A DNA stretch of 50,134 nt from Burkholderiaceae bacterium (lineage in GTDB: Bacteria; Pseudomonadota; Gammaproteobacteria; Burkholderiales; Burkholderiaceae), in contig CANJBQ010000017.1 of assembly GCA_947472645.1 (NCBI GenBank), positions 1 through 50,134 on the forward strand, given 5' to 3'. The notes beneath the pieces are model-generated. The model saw only the letters and a program-made list of their open reading frames with translations. It had not been told where the DNA came from and searched no databases. Below, piece after piece: positions 9,161 to 18,393 of the stretch; the first letter of the stretch is position 1, and each line of letters begins with the position of its first letter. Both the position numbers and the translations under genes were made by a program.

Positions 9161-10951
9161 ATGGCTAAGATGAAAGGTGGGGAGGTTATTGCTGAGTATT
9201 TAGTCAAGCAAAAAGTTCCTTTTATTTTTGGAATTTGTGGTCACGGTAATGTTGGTATCTTAGACGCCTTATATCAGCTCAAAGATAAAATAACATTGAT
9301 ATCCCCAAGGCATGAACAAGCTGCTGGACATATGGCGGATGCTTATTTTCGTGTAAAGCATCAACCTGTTGCCACATTAACGTCGACAGGTCCTGGGTCA
9401 GCGAATATCGTTATGTCATTAGCCACAGCGTTGTCGGATTCCTCAGCCTTTTTGGCAATCACGGCGAATGTTCCTACTTCACAAGCTAACCGCGCGCCAT
9501 TTCAAGAACTTTATACTCATAATCAAGCGGATTTTGCTCAAGTATTAAGGCCTGTAGTGAAAAGAACTTTTCAGCCATCAAGAGTTGATATGTTGCCTTT
9601 AGCGCTACGTCAATCCTTTGATACGATGTTGACAGGTCGTCCTGGGCCAGTCAACTTAGATATTCCTTATAACGTTTTTCAAGAGTCTGATGAAGTTGAA
9701 GTGCCCCCGATCTCACATCAATTAGGTGAGTATCGCCCTGGCGCGAATCAGCAGGATATTACAAAAGTCATTGCATTGATTCAAAGCTCTCAACGTCCGG
9801 TTTTCTTTATTGGGCAAGGGGTAAGTCTTTCTGAGGCGAGTCCAGAAATCTCTCAGTTATCGAAAGATTATGGTATTCCTGTTATTACTTCACCGAATGG
9901 GATGGGGTGTGTGCCTGCGGACGATGATTTAACCCTAGGCTTTATTGGACGTAATGGGGCATATCCAGCAAACCAAGCAGGTCGACATGCGGATTTAGTG
10001 ATTTGTGTCGGTACACGCTTTGATGATCGATCTTCTTCCTCATGGTATCCCGGGTACTCTTGGAACTTTCCGACAACGAAATTAATTCAAGTCGATATTG
10101 ATCCTACAGAACTAGGCCGGAACTATTTACCAACTATTGGACTGATTGCTGATGCAAAAATCTTCGCACAACAATTACTTCAGGGTCTCTCACAGCAAAA
10201 GAAAATCGATCATGATAGTTACAAGCAGTGGCGTGCTGAAATTAAAGAGTGGCAAAACGAATGGGGGCAATTTATCAATCCTCAGTTTTCTAAAATTGAA
10301 ACTCCGATACGCCCCGAGTATGTCGTTAGTGGTATACAGGATGTAGCCCCAGATGATTTGATCCTATTGTTAGATTCTGGCGTACATCACAATTGGTTTA
10401 TGCAATTTTGGAAACCGAAGAGACCTCAAAGTATGCTCAATAGTTGGGGATATTCTTCGATGGGATTTGGAGTTTGTGGCGTTCTTGGTGCTCAACTTGC
10501 TGCCCCTGAAAGAACCTGTATTGCTGTTGTTGGTGATGGTGGTTTTATGATGGCACCGCATGTAGTAGCAACAGCAGTTGAATACAACTTACCTTGTATT
10601 TGGGTCGTTTGGAATAACTTTGCATGGTCGGCGATTCGCGATATTCAAATCGGTATGTTTGAAGGTCGTGAGATTGGCACTGCTTTTTACAAAGGAGCTC
10701 AAGGGCCTGGGGGTGATCGTTATAACCCTGATTTTGCGATGTGGGCTAAAGCTTGTGGAGCCGATGGTTTCACAGTAACCCGTAGTGAAGATTTTCGAGG
10801 GGTCCTTGCGCAAGCCATCCAAAACCGTCGTCCTACGGTAATTGATGTTCATGTTAGCGCTGAGATTAGACCCCCATCAACCGGAACTTGGCAATTACCG
10901 CCAACTCCTTATAAAGAACCTATCTTTGGTAAACCTTGGCAACCTAAATGA
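9161..10951 (+). CDS. Thiamine-diphosphate-dependent enzyme, acetolactate synthase-like
   Basis: The protein has 596 residues from the ATG at 9161, which follows a GGAG site. An upstream in-frame start at 9086 has no such site and adds unlike sequence. The PYR domain carries the activating Glu52 in SPRHEQAAGHMADAY. The middle domain follows, and the PP domain has the ThDP/magnesium motif GDGG at 458-461 ending in NN. The FGICGHGNV segment is shared in part with inositol-pathway and carboligase-type relatives. It lacks obvious oxalyl-CoA decarboxylase features despite the OFA transporter downstream. A cupin gene follows by 10 bases. The reaction is probably decarboxylation or carboligation of a 2-oxo acid, but the substrate is unknown. 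Confidence 0.88.
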   Translation: MAKMKGGEVIAEYLVKQKVPFIFGICGHGNVGILDALYQLKDKITLISPRHEQAAGHMADAYFRVKHQPVATLTSTGPGSANIVMSLATALSDSSAFLAITANVPTSQANRAPFQELYTHNQADFAQVLRPVVKRTFQPSRVDMLPLALRQSFDTMLTGRPGPVNLDIPYNVFQESDEVEVPPISHQLGEYRPGANQQDITKVIALIQSSQRPVFFIGQGVSLSEASPEISQLSKDYGIPVITSPNGMGCVPADDDLTLGFIGRNGAYPANQAGRHADLVICVGTRFDDRSSSSWYPGYSWNFPTTKLIQVDIDPTELGRNYLPTIGLIADAKIFAQQLLQGLSQQKKIDHDSYKQWRAEIKEWQNEWGQFINPQFSKIETPIRPEYVVSGIQDVAPDDLILLLDSGVHHNWFMQFWKPKRPQSMLNSWGYSSMGFGVCGVLGAQLAAPERTCIAVVGDGGFMMAPHVVATAVEYNLPCIWVVWNNFAWSAIRDIQIGMFEGREIGTAFYKGAQGPGGDRYNPDFAMWAKACGADGFTVTRSEDFRGVLAQAIQNRRPTVIDVHVSAEIRPPSTGTWQLPPTPYKEPIFGKPWQPK

Positions 10952-10961
10952 GGAGACTCTC

Positions 10962-11339
10962 ATGAAAAAAATCCCTAAAAAACGTGAAGCGGTGATTCGT
11001 AATCTTGCTGAGTTACCTTGGATTCAGTATCCAGGTCATTATGATCGCGCGCTTTCGAAAGAGATCGTTTCTCCTAATACCACGGATAGCAAAATTTTTG
11101 ACTACAGAATTTCCACCTACCAACCAGGTGCATTTGTAGAGAGTCATGTTCATAAAGTTCAAGAGCAAATATATCACTTCTTGAGTGGGGAAGGGTTGCT
11201 CATTGTGGATGATCGTAAATATATTATGCGTGAGCATGATGTCGCCTATATTCCCCCTGGGATTGTTCATGAGTTACACAATACTGGCCTAGAAAGCCTC
11301 GTTTTTTTAGTGATTACTAGCCCTTTTAAAGATCAATGA
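10962..11339 (+). CDS. Small cupin-domain protein
   Basis: The start is the ATG at 10962, ten bases past the stop of the ThDP enzyme gene and preceded by GAGGAG. The product is 125 residues. The longer open frame beginning at 10842 would overlap the ThDP gene and is not needed. The cupin motifs are present: FVESHVHKVQEQIYHFLSGEG gives the first metal-binding set (two His, one Glu), and YIPPGIVHELHNTG gives the later His. The protein probably binds a metal ion and acts as an isomerase, decarboxylase or ligand sensor in the same pathway. It is translationally close to the upstream enzyme. The substrate is unknown. Confidence 0.85.
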   Translation: MKKIPKKREAVIRNLAELPWIQYPGHYDRALSKEIVSPNTTDSKIFDYRISTYQPGAFVESHVHKVQEQIYHFLSGEGLLIVDDRKYIMREHDVAYIPPGIVHELHNTGLESLVFLVITSPFKDQ

Positions 11340-11564
11340 AGAGAAGCTACTCATTCATCTTAAAGATATTGATCTCCTAAAAATATATTCTTTTGACTCA
11401 GCTTTCTATCTAAAAAGTACGGGTAGTTAGAGGTATGTGGGTTATTTAGTTCAATTAAATCAATCTTTTAATTAGATTCATTTTTAACTTTATAGGGTAT
11501 AACTGAATATTCTATCTTGATAAAGTCTTTAAAATATTAGATTATTAAATTATAGGAACTATTG

Positions 11565-13160
11565 ATGTTTGACTTCTTAAATAAAGAGAACACCATTGCA
11601 GGTAAAGGTTTTAATCGTTGGTTAGTTCCCCCTGCAGCACTCGCTATTCACTTATGTATTGGTATGGCTTATGGATTTTCGGTGTTTTGGATACCCTTAT
11701 CTAAATCCTTGGCAGTTTCTCAGGGCTTGACGGAAGCGATTAAATGCACTGCTGACGTTGGCTTTTTTCAAGAGCTATTCACTACGAGTTGTGATTGGAA
11801 AATATCCACACTTGGGTGGATGTATACCTTATTTTTTGTATTTTTAGGTGTTTCTGCCGCAATTTGGGGTGGATGGTTAGAGCGAGAAGGTCCGCGGAAA
11901 GCTGGGGTTGTTGCCGCAATTTGTTGGGGTGGCGGAATGTTGATTTCTGCTTTTGGTGTATATACCCATCAATTTTGGGTCATGATTCTAGGTTCTGGAG
12001 TCATTGGCGGTATTGGCTTAGGACTTGGATATATATCACCGGTATCCACTTTGATTAAGTGGTTTCCTGATCGTCGAGGTATGGCAACAGGTATGGCCAT
12101 TATGGGTTTTGGTGGTGGCGCGATGATTGGTTCTCCTTTAGCCGCTATGCTGATGAAAAGTTTCGCAAGTGAGACAAGTGTTGGCGTTGCCCAAACTTTT
12201 GTAGTAATGGGTCTGATCTATATCGTTTATATGCTTGTTGGTGCAATGAGTTATCGCATCCCAAGTAGTGATTGGAAACCTGAAGGATGGACTCCTTCAC
12301 CTGCGGTGCAAACCAATTCCATGATTACGAAAAAAAGTGTTCACGTTAAAAAGATCTGGGGTATTCCACAATTTTGGTTAGTGTGGATGGTACTCATGAT
12401 GAATGTTTCTGCAGGTATTGGTGTGATAGGAATGGCATCACCGATGCTTCAAGAGGTATTTGCCGGAAGCTTAATCGGTCTAGATCTTAAATATAACGAA
12501 TTAGATAAAGCGCAATTGACTTCAATTGCAGCAGTTGCTGCTGGGTTTACCGCTTTGCTGAGTTTATTTAATATTGGTGGTCGATTCTTTTGGGCAAGTT
12601 TATCGGATACATTTGGCCGTAAGCTCACTTATACCGTATTCTTTATTCTTGGTGGGCTCTTGTACTTTAGTGTTCCTTCGAGTTCAAATGCGGGTAATTT
12701 GATTCTTTTCGTCCTTGCATTTTGTATCATCTTGAGTATGTATGGTGGAGGTTTTGCTACTGTACCCGCTTATTTAGCAGATCTTTTTGGAACGCAAATG
12801 GTTGGTGCGATCCATGGGCGGTTATTGACGGCATGGTCTACGGCTGGAATTTTAGGGCCAGTGGTTGTGAACTATATGCGCGACTATCAATTAAGTCTTG
12901 GATTGCCAAAGAGTCAAGTGTATAACCAGACTATGTATATTTTGGTTGGTATGTTAGTTATTGGATTAATTTGTAATTGGTTCATTAAGCCTGTCGCTGA
13001 TCATTGGTTTATGACGGATGCAGAACTTGCAGAAGAAAAACGTTTAGCGCATGAAAAAGTATTAGGTAGTGAAGTGAGTGCAATATCTTCACCGCCGAGC
13101 TCTAATACGAGCTCTCTTCAAGTGTATTTGGCATGGGGCTTTGTTGGACACTCCCGCTAG
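11565..13160 (+). CDS. OFA-type MFS transporter, C-terminus frameshifted
   Basis: This is a 531-residue major facilitator with about 12 membrane segments, resembling the oxalate/formate antiporter group. It has the N-terminal AIHLCIGMAYGFSVFWIPL, the loop KWFPDRRGMATGMAIMGFG and the second-half loop SDTFGRKLTY. ATG 11565 is used; an adjacent TTG adds one codon. The C-terminus ends abruptly as VYLAWGFVGHSR. Another frame continues directly as LPLAWGVYRTVLSALKLFS to a stop at 13210. Removing one AC of the ACAC at 13148-13151 joins the frames into the usual short hydrophobic tail of this family. It lies just upstream of formate dehydrogenase, which fits an anion such as formate or oxalate. Confidence 0.88.
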   Translation: MFDFLNKENTIAGKGFNRWLVPPAALAIHLCIGMAYGFSVFWIPLSKSLAVSQGLTEAIKCTADVGFFQELFTTSCDWKISTLGWMYTLFFVFLGVSAAIWGGWLEREGPRKAGVVAAICWGGGMLISAFGVYTHQFWVMILGSGVIGGIGLGLGYISPVSTLIKWFPDRRGMATGMAIMGFGGGAMIGSPLAAMLMKSFASETSVGVAQTFVVMGLIYIVYMLVGAMSYRIPSSDWKPEGWTPSPAVQTNSMITKKSVHVKKIWGIPQFWLVWMVLMMNVSAGIGVIGMASPMLQEVFAGSLIGLDLKYNELDKAQLTSIAAVAAGFTALLSLFNIGGRFFWASLSDTFGRKLTYTVFFILGGLLYFSVPSSSNAGNLILFVLAFCIILSMYGGGFATVPAYLADLFGTQMVGAIHGRLLTAWSTAGILGPVVVNYMRDYQLSLGLPKSQVYNQTMYILVGMLVIGLICNWFIKPVADHWFMTDAELAEEKRLAHEKVLGSEVSAISSPPSSNTSSLQVYLAWGFVGHSR

Positions 13161-13210
13161 CTTGGGGTGTTTATCGTACAGTTCTTAGTGCTTTGAAATT
13201 GTTTAGCTAA
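13133..13210 (+). other. Out-of-frame remnant of the OFA transporter C-terminal helix
   Basis: In the frame shifted relative to the MFS gene, codons from 13151 encode LPLAWGVYRTVLSALKLFS and stop at 13208-13210. This matches the hydrophobic tail (or separate small subunit) commonly found at the end of OFA transporters. An in-frame ATG at 13133 would give a 25-codon peptide but it has no ribosome-binding site. The simplest explanation is an AC duplication that broke a once continuous tail. A separately translated small subunit is a weaker alternative. Confidence 0.6.
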
Positions 13211-13261
13211 TTTTGGCATTCATTATTTGACCCTTTGTTCAGAGGTCGAGATTTGGTATTT

Positions 13262-15061
13262 ATGAGAAAAAATATGTCATCAACAATACCTGCCGTTCCA
13301 CTAGCAACATCAGCCCAGATGAAGGAGTTACTGCGGAAGAAAAGTAAGCTAAAAGGTCGACAAGTTGACGTTGCCTCATATGGTGAAGTGGAAAAGCTGA
13401 TTCCTTCTCATTACTTGGCTAGAGAATATTTAATTGAAAATCTGCATCGATTGAATGATTTTTATTTATGTTTACATCAGCGTCATCTTGCTGCTCTTGG
13501 AAAATTAATGAAAATTTCAATGGCAGAGGTTTTTGAAGTTGCCACTTTTTACCATCATTTTAAAGTCCTAGAAGACGGACAGTTGGCACCAACAATCACG
13601 ATTCGAGTTTGTAATAGTGTTTCTTGTGAGTTGGCAGGTGCAAAACAATTACTAGAACAAGTGTCGGCAGCATTTCCACAAAAAGAAATACATGTTGAGG
13701 AAGTTCCTTGTATTGGAAGATGTGAGCAGGCTCCATCAGTAGTTGTTCATCAACATCCGATTGCTCTAGCAAGTCTTGATAAGGTTCAAACAATCGTTCA
13801 TCAAAAGTTGATGAAACATCCGCCGGCGAATCATCAAAGTCATTTTGATCCAAAAATATATATAGAGTCGAGTGTTTCACCCAATCATGATGAAAACATT
13901 AGTCCATCCTATTGTGGTTATGAAGCCTATATTCAGAAGGGTGGTTATCAACTTCTTAGTCAATTACGATCTGGAGCTAGGTCTGTTGAGTCAGTTTTAG
14001 ACGAGATGGAAAAGTCTGGTTTGCGCGGCTTAGGTGGGGCAGGCTTTCCCGCTGGGAAAAAATGGCGTATTGTTCGCGGTTTTGATGCGCCCAGACTAAT
14101 GGCAGTAAATATTGATGAAGGTGAGCCAGGAACATTTAAAGACCGCACTTATTTAGAGAGAGATCCGCATCGTTTTATTGAGGGAGTTCTGATCGCCGCA
14201 GAAGTAGTCGGTATTGAGGCCTGTTATATTTATTTACGGGATGAATACCATGGTTGTCGCGAATTATTAGAAAAGGAACTCCAAATCCTCAAAATGCATC
14301 ATCCCCAACCTTTACCCATGATTGAATTACGCCGTGGAGCAGGGGCTTATATTTGTGGTGAAGAGTCCGCGATGATTGAAAGTATTGAAGGTAAACGAGG
14401 TGAGCCGAGAATGCGGCCTCCTTATATTGCTGAGGTTGGTTTATTTGGTAGGCCAACGTTAGAACATAATTTTGAAACCTTGTATTGGGTCAGAGATATT
14501 CTTGAGCAGGGAGCTGATTGGTTTACTTCTTTTGGACGACATGGTCGCAAGGGGTTAAGGAGTTTTAGCGTTAGTGGTCGTGTTAACTATCCAGGCGTCA
14601 AACTTGCCCCTGCGGGCATTACTGTGCAAGAGCTGATTGATGAATATTGTGGTGGCATGATGGATGGCCACCAGCTTTATGCTTACTTACCGGGCGGTGC
14701 TTCTGGTGGAATCTTACCAGCATCCCTCAATCAATTGCCTCTCGATTTTGATACCCTCCAGCCCTATGGATGCTTTATTGGGTCAGCTGCAGTGATGATT
14801 TTAAGTGAGCAAGATAAAGCGAGAAACGTTGCTCTTAATGTCATGAAATTCTTTGAGCACGAAAGCTGTGGTCAATGTACTCCCTGTCGTGTAGGTACTG
14901 CAAAAGCAAGTCAAATCATGGAGAAGGACCGTTGGGATCATGAAGTTTTAAATGATTTATCGATGGTTATGAAAGACTCTTCCATTTGTGGTTTAGGTCA
15001 AGCGGCCCCTAATTCGATTGAATGTATTCAAAAATATTTTGCCCATGAGTTAATGCCATGA
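13262..15061 (+). CDS. fdsGB: NAD-dependent formate dehydrogenase, fused gamma-beta (diaphorase) subunit
   Basis: The protein is about 599 residues from ATG 13262; ATG 13274 or an upstream TTG at 13235 are alternatives. The first 170 residues are a NuoE-like thioredoxin-fold domain with [2Fe-2S] cysteines in VCNSVSCE and PCIGRCE. A linker leads to a NuoF-like domain with the FMN motif GLRGLGGAGFPAGKKW and the NADH region GAGAYICGEESA. The cluster motif ESCGQCTPCR with a later Cys (SIECIQ) binds [4Fe-4S]. It passes electrons from the catalytic subunit to NAD. In Cupriavidus these are two genes (fdsG, fdsB); here they are fused. It overlaps the alpha-subunit gene by four bases (ATGA). Confidence 0.95.
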   Translation: MRKNMSSTIPAVPLATSAQMKELLRKKSKLKGRQVDVASYGEVEKLIPSHYLAREYLIENLHRLNDFYLCLHQRHLAALGKLMKISMAEVFEVATFYHHFKVLEDGQLAPTITIRVCNSVSCELAGAKQLLEQVSAAFPQKEIHVEEVPCIGRCEQAPSVVVHQHPIALASLDKVQTIVHQKLMKHPPANHQSHFDPKIYIESSVSPNHDENISPSYCGYEAYIQKGGYQLLSQLRSGARSVESVLDEMEKSGLRGLGGAGFPAGKKWRIVRGFDAPRLMAVNIDEGEPGTFKDRTYLERDPHRFIEGVLIAAEVVGIEACYIYLRDEYHGCRELLEKELQILKMHHPQPLPMIELRRGAGAYICGEESAMIESIEGKRGEPRMRPPYIAEVGLFGRPTLEHNFETLYWVRDILEQGADWFTSFGRHGRKGLRSFSVSGRVNYPGVKLAPAGITVQELIDEYCGGMMDGHQLYAYLPGGASGGILPASLNQLPLDFDTLQPYGCFIGSAAVMILSEQDKARNVALNVMKFFEHESCGQCTPCRVGTAKASQIMEKDRWDHEVLNDLSMVMKDSSICGLGQAAPNSIECIQKYFAHELMP

Positions 15062-17904
15062 ACGCACCTAAACATTTAAAAAATGAGCATCTTCAAAGAA
15101 TTGAATTTTCATTAAATGAAAGATCAATTCAGGCCTATGCAGGTGAAACAATTTTGTCTGCTGCAAAACGTGAAGGTATTGAGATTCCTCACTTGTGTTT
15201 TAAAGAAGGATATCGTCCAGATGGTAATTGTCGGGCATGTGTCGTTGAGATTGATGGTGAAAGAACGCTCGCACCAAGTTGTTGTCGCACTGTTAAAGAA
15301 GGTATGAAGGTCCAATCTAATAGTCATAAAGCGATAAAAAATCAAAATATGGTTTTGGAGTTATTGCTCTCTGATATGCCAAAGGAGGGCTTGAAGTGGG
15401 TTGATGGAAATCAAAATTTAGGGCATGGGGAGCTTTCTTATTGGGCGAATGAGTGTGATGTTCAAGTTCGGCCCGAGCTAGAGGCTTTAAAGCGTGAACC
15501 TGTGCAATCCGATTACTCTCATCCGGCGATGGCGGTCAACTTGGATGCCTGTATTCAATGTAACCGCTGTGTAAGGGCATGTCGCGAAGAACAAGTTAAT
15601 GATGTGATTGGTTATGCGATGCGCGGCCATCATAGCCAAATTGTTTTTGATATGAATGATTCAATGGGTGATAGTTCCTGTGTGGCTTGCGGTGAATGTG
15701 TTCAAGCTTGTCCGACTGGCGCACTGATGCCTAAATTACACGTTGGTAATCAAGTGGTAGATCGTAAGGTGGATTCAGTATGCCCATTTTGTGGGGTAGG
15801 TTGTTTGATTACCTATAACATCAAAGATGAAAAAATTCTTAGTGTAGATGGGCGTGATGGCCCTGCTAATTCCAGTCGTTTATGTGTTAAAGGTCGATTT
15901 GGTTTTGACTATGTGCATCACTCTAAGCGCCTCACAAAACCATTAATTCGTAAAGCAGGCGTATCAAAAGAGATTGATAGTGACACTATTCATCAAGAAA
16001 TCACCGATGTATTTAGAGAGGCTACTTGGGAAGAGGCACTTGATTTGGTGGGTGAAAAGTTGAATCATCTAAAACATTCCTATGGTCATAAAGTATTAGC
16101 GGGTTTTGGATCTGCTAAAGGTAGCAACGAAGAGGCATACCTATTTCAAAAATTAGTACGAACTGGTTTTGGTAGTAATAATGTAGATCACTGTACCCGT
16201 TTATGTCACGCCTCTAGCGTCGCTGCTTTGTTAGAGGGTGTTGGATCTGGCGCGGTGAGTAATCAAGTCAATGATGTTGAACACTCTGAGCTGATCTTTT
16301 TGATTGGATCAAATCCCACTTCAAATCATCCTGTAGCGGCTACATGGATGAAAAATGCCGCTAAAAATGGCGCGAAAATTGTTCTAGCTGATCCAAGAAT
16401 GACTGACATCAGTAAGCAAGCATGGCGTACTATGCAGTTTCATCCTGATACGGACGTCGCACTTCTGAATGCAATGATCTATACGATTATTGAAGAAGAT
16501 TTGATCGATAAAGAATTCATCGATCTTCGATCAATTAATTTTGGAGCGCTAAAACAAAATATTCAAAAATATAGTCCTGAACTCATGGCGCCCATTTGTG
16601 GAGTTGAAGCTACATTAATTCGTGAAGTTGCCCGTGCTTATGCACAAGCAAAATCTGCCATGATTTTATGGGGTATGGGCATTAGCCAGCATATTCATGG
16701 AACAGATAATGCAAGATGTTTGATTGCTTTAGCGACAATTACAGGTCAAATCGGCAAGCCTGGGTCTGGTCTTCATCCTCTTCGAGGACAAAATAATGTT
16801 CAAGGTGCAAGTGATGCTGGATTGATCCCCATGATGTTTCCAAATTATCAACGAGTAGATAATGAAGCAGCACATTTGTGGTTTGAGGATTTTTGGAAGA
16901 CGCCGTTAGATAAAGTTCCTGGCTATACCGTGGTGGAAATCATGAGTAAAATTTTGGCGCCTGATACGGACCCGCATAAGATTCGTGGAATGTACATTAT
17001 GGGTGAAAATCCAGCAATGAGTGATCCTAACTTAAATCATGCGCGGCATGCATTGGCTTCGCTAGAACACTTAGTAGTCCAGGATATCTTTATGACGGAG
17101 ACAGCATGGCTAGCTGATGTAGTTCTACCTGCAAGCGCATGGCCTGAAAAAATGGGTACAGTTAGCAATACTGATCGGATGGTTCAACTTGGCAAAAAAG
17201 CATTATCACCGCCAGGTGATGCTCGCGGAGATTTATGGATTATTCAGCAGTTGGCTCATCGGATGGGTTTGGCATGGGATTATCAAGGAGCAGAATTTGG
17301 AGTGGCACAGGTTTATGAAGAAATGCGCCAAACAATGCATAAAGCAATTCAAGGGATTAGTTGGGAGCGCATAGAAAAAGAATCTAGCGTCACTTATCCT
17401 TGTATGAGTGATGATGATCCAGGTCAACCCATTGTCTTTATGGATCAATTTGCAACTAGTGACGGTCGTGTTCATTTAGTCCCAGTCGATATTATTCCCG
17501 CCAATGAAATGCCTGACCTAGAGTATCCATTTGTTCTGATTACGGGTAGGCAGTTAGAGCATTGGCATACAGGAAGTATGACGAGAAGGGCGACAATCCT
17601 TGATGCTCTTGAGCCGATCGCAACCGTCGCTATCAATTCTTCCGATATGTTGAAATTGAACTTGATGGCAGGTGATGTGGTGACGATTGCTTCGAGGCGA
17701 GGGGAGGTTGCCATCCATGTGCGGGTAGATGATGGCACTCCGAATGGATCTATTTTTATTCCATTTGCCTATTTTGAGGCTGCTGCGAATTTAATGACTA
17801 ACCCTGCACTTGATCCTTTTGGAAAAATACCAGAATTTAAATTCTGTGCAGTTTCTATTAAAAAGGGTGGAGTGCCTTACACAAATATTGGTTATAGTTA
17901 TTAA
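15058..17904 (+). CDS. fdsA: NAD-dependent formate dehydrogenase, catalytic alpha subunit
   Basis: This 948-residue molybdenum bis-MGD enzyme oxidises formate to CO2 in the cytoplasm. The N-terminal NuoG-like part has a [2Fe-2S] domain (CRACVVEID with flanking Cys). A His-Cys cluster region follows, then two [4Fe-4S] motifs (CIQCNRCVRAC and CVACGECVQAC) and the CPFCGVGC cluster of the catalytic domain. Cys383 followed by His384 in CTRLCHASS is the molybdenum-ligand pair, so it is a Cys rather than selenocysteine enzyme. The C-terminal domain with ITGRQLEHWHTGSM is the molybdopterin-binding fold. No fdhD/fdsC or delta-subunit gene follows, so the sulfuration factor must lie elsewhere. Confidence 0.97.
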   Translation: MNAPKHLKNEHLQRIEFSLNERSIQAYAGETILSAAKREGIEIPHLCFKEGYRPDGNCRACVVEIDGERTLAPSCCRTVKEGMKVQSNSHKAIKNQNMVLELLLSDMPKEGLKWVDGNQNLGHGELSYWANECDVQVRPELEALKREPVQSDYSHPAMAVNLDACIQCNRCVRACREEQVNDVIGYAMRGHHSQIVFDMNDSMGDSSCVACGECVQACPTGALMPKLHVGNQVVDRKVDSVCPFCGVGCLITYNIKDEKILSVDGRDGPANSSRLCVKGRFGFDYVHHSKRLTKPLIRKAGVSKEIDSDTIHQEITDVFREATWEEALDLVGEKLNHLKHSYGHKVLAGFGSAKGSNEEAYLFQKLVRTGFGSNNVDHCTRLCHASSVAALLEGVGSGAVSNQVNDVEHSELIFLIGSNPTSNHPVAATWMKNAAKNGAKIVLADPRMTDISKQAWRTMQFHPDTDVALLNAMIYTIIEEDLIDKEFIDLRSINFGALKQNIQKYSPELMAPICGVEATLIREVARAYAQAKSAMILWGMGISQHIHGTDNARCLIALATITGQIGKPGSGLHPLRGQNNVQGASDAGLIPMMFPNYQRVDNEAAHLWFEDFWKTPLDKVPGYTVVEIMSKILAPDTDPHKIRGMYIMGENPAMSDPNLNHARHALASLEHLVVQDIFMTETAWLADVVLPASAWPEKMGTVSNTDRMVQLGKKALSPPGDARGDLWIIQQLAHRMGLAWDYQGAEFGVAQVYEEMRQTMHKAIQGISWERIEKESSVTYPCMSDDDPGQPIVFMDQFATSDGRVHLVPVDIIPANEMPDLEYPFVLITGRQLEHWHTGSMTRRATILDALEPIATVAINSSDMLKLNLMAGDVVTIASRRGEVAIHVRVDDGTPNGSIFIPFAYFEAAANLMTNPALDPFGKIPEFKFCAVSIKKGGVPYTNIGYSY

Positions 17905-17922
17905 TAGCCGTAGGGTATTAGA

Positions 17923-18393
17923 TTGACGAATGGACAAACAATATTGAGTCTTATTTTTTATTTGTTAGTATTCTTGAGTCTAGTTATTATTTCTTGGATC
18001 GACTTTAAGACTTCGATCATTCCTAATCAAATAACATTGCCTTTAATCCTGATTGGTATAGGGTGGAACTATATTAGTCTAGATGCTTTTTGTTCCCTCA
18101 TCGAATCAATCTCTGGTGCATTATTGGGTTATTTTTTGATCCGAACATTGGACTTCCTCTATCGCAAATTTGATGATCGGGAGGCAATTGGTCAAGGAGA
18201 TGCAAAATTACTTGCAGCAATTGGGGCTATCTTAGGGTGGAAAATGGTGGTTCCAGCCTTGTGGGTTGCAGCATTACTTGTACTAACTTTTGTGATGACT
18301 CAACGAACCCTAACTATAAAATATAACCCAAAATATATGCCATTTGGCCCTTTTTTGTGTGTTTCGTTGACTATCTTATTAATCTACTTATAA
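17923..18393 (+). CDS. Type IV prepilin peptidase, peptidase domain only (A24)
   Basis: This 156-residue membrane protein has five to six hydrophobic segments. The two aspartates of GxGD aspartyl proteases are visible: Asp27 in WIDFKTSIIPN and Asp93 in GQGDAKLLAAIG. It lacks the N-terminal cytoplasmic CxxC-containing methyltransferase domain of full-length PilD, so it resembles TadV/CpaA-type prepilin peptidases, which process Flp/Tad pilins. The only plausible start is the TTG at 17923, which is weakly supported. No pilin or Tad genes are adjacent. It follows formate dehydrogenase by 18 bases and overlaps the end of the opposing channel gene by six bases. Confidence 0.85.
   Translation: MTNGQTILSLIFYLLVFLSLVIISWIDFKTSIIPNQITLPLILIGIGWNYISLDAFCSLIESISGALLGYFLIRTLDFLYRKFDDREAIGQGDAKLLAAIGAILGWKMVVPALWVAALLVLTFVMTQRTLTIKYNPKYMPFGPFLCVSLTILLIYL

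Noticed and set aside
9161..10951. Oxalyl-CoA decarboxylase, suggested by the OFA transporter and formate dehydrogenase downstream
   Set aside because: The N-terminal and central segments do not resemble oxalyl-CoA decarboxylase as I know it, and no formyl-CoA transferase gene is present.
11340..11564. Gap before the OFA transporter, examined for a terminator or small gene
   Set aside because: No GC-rich stem followed by a T-run and no supported open frame is visible; it is probably a promoter region.
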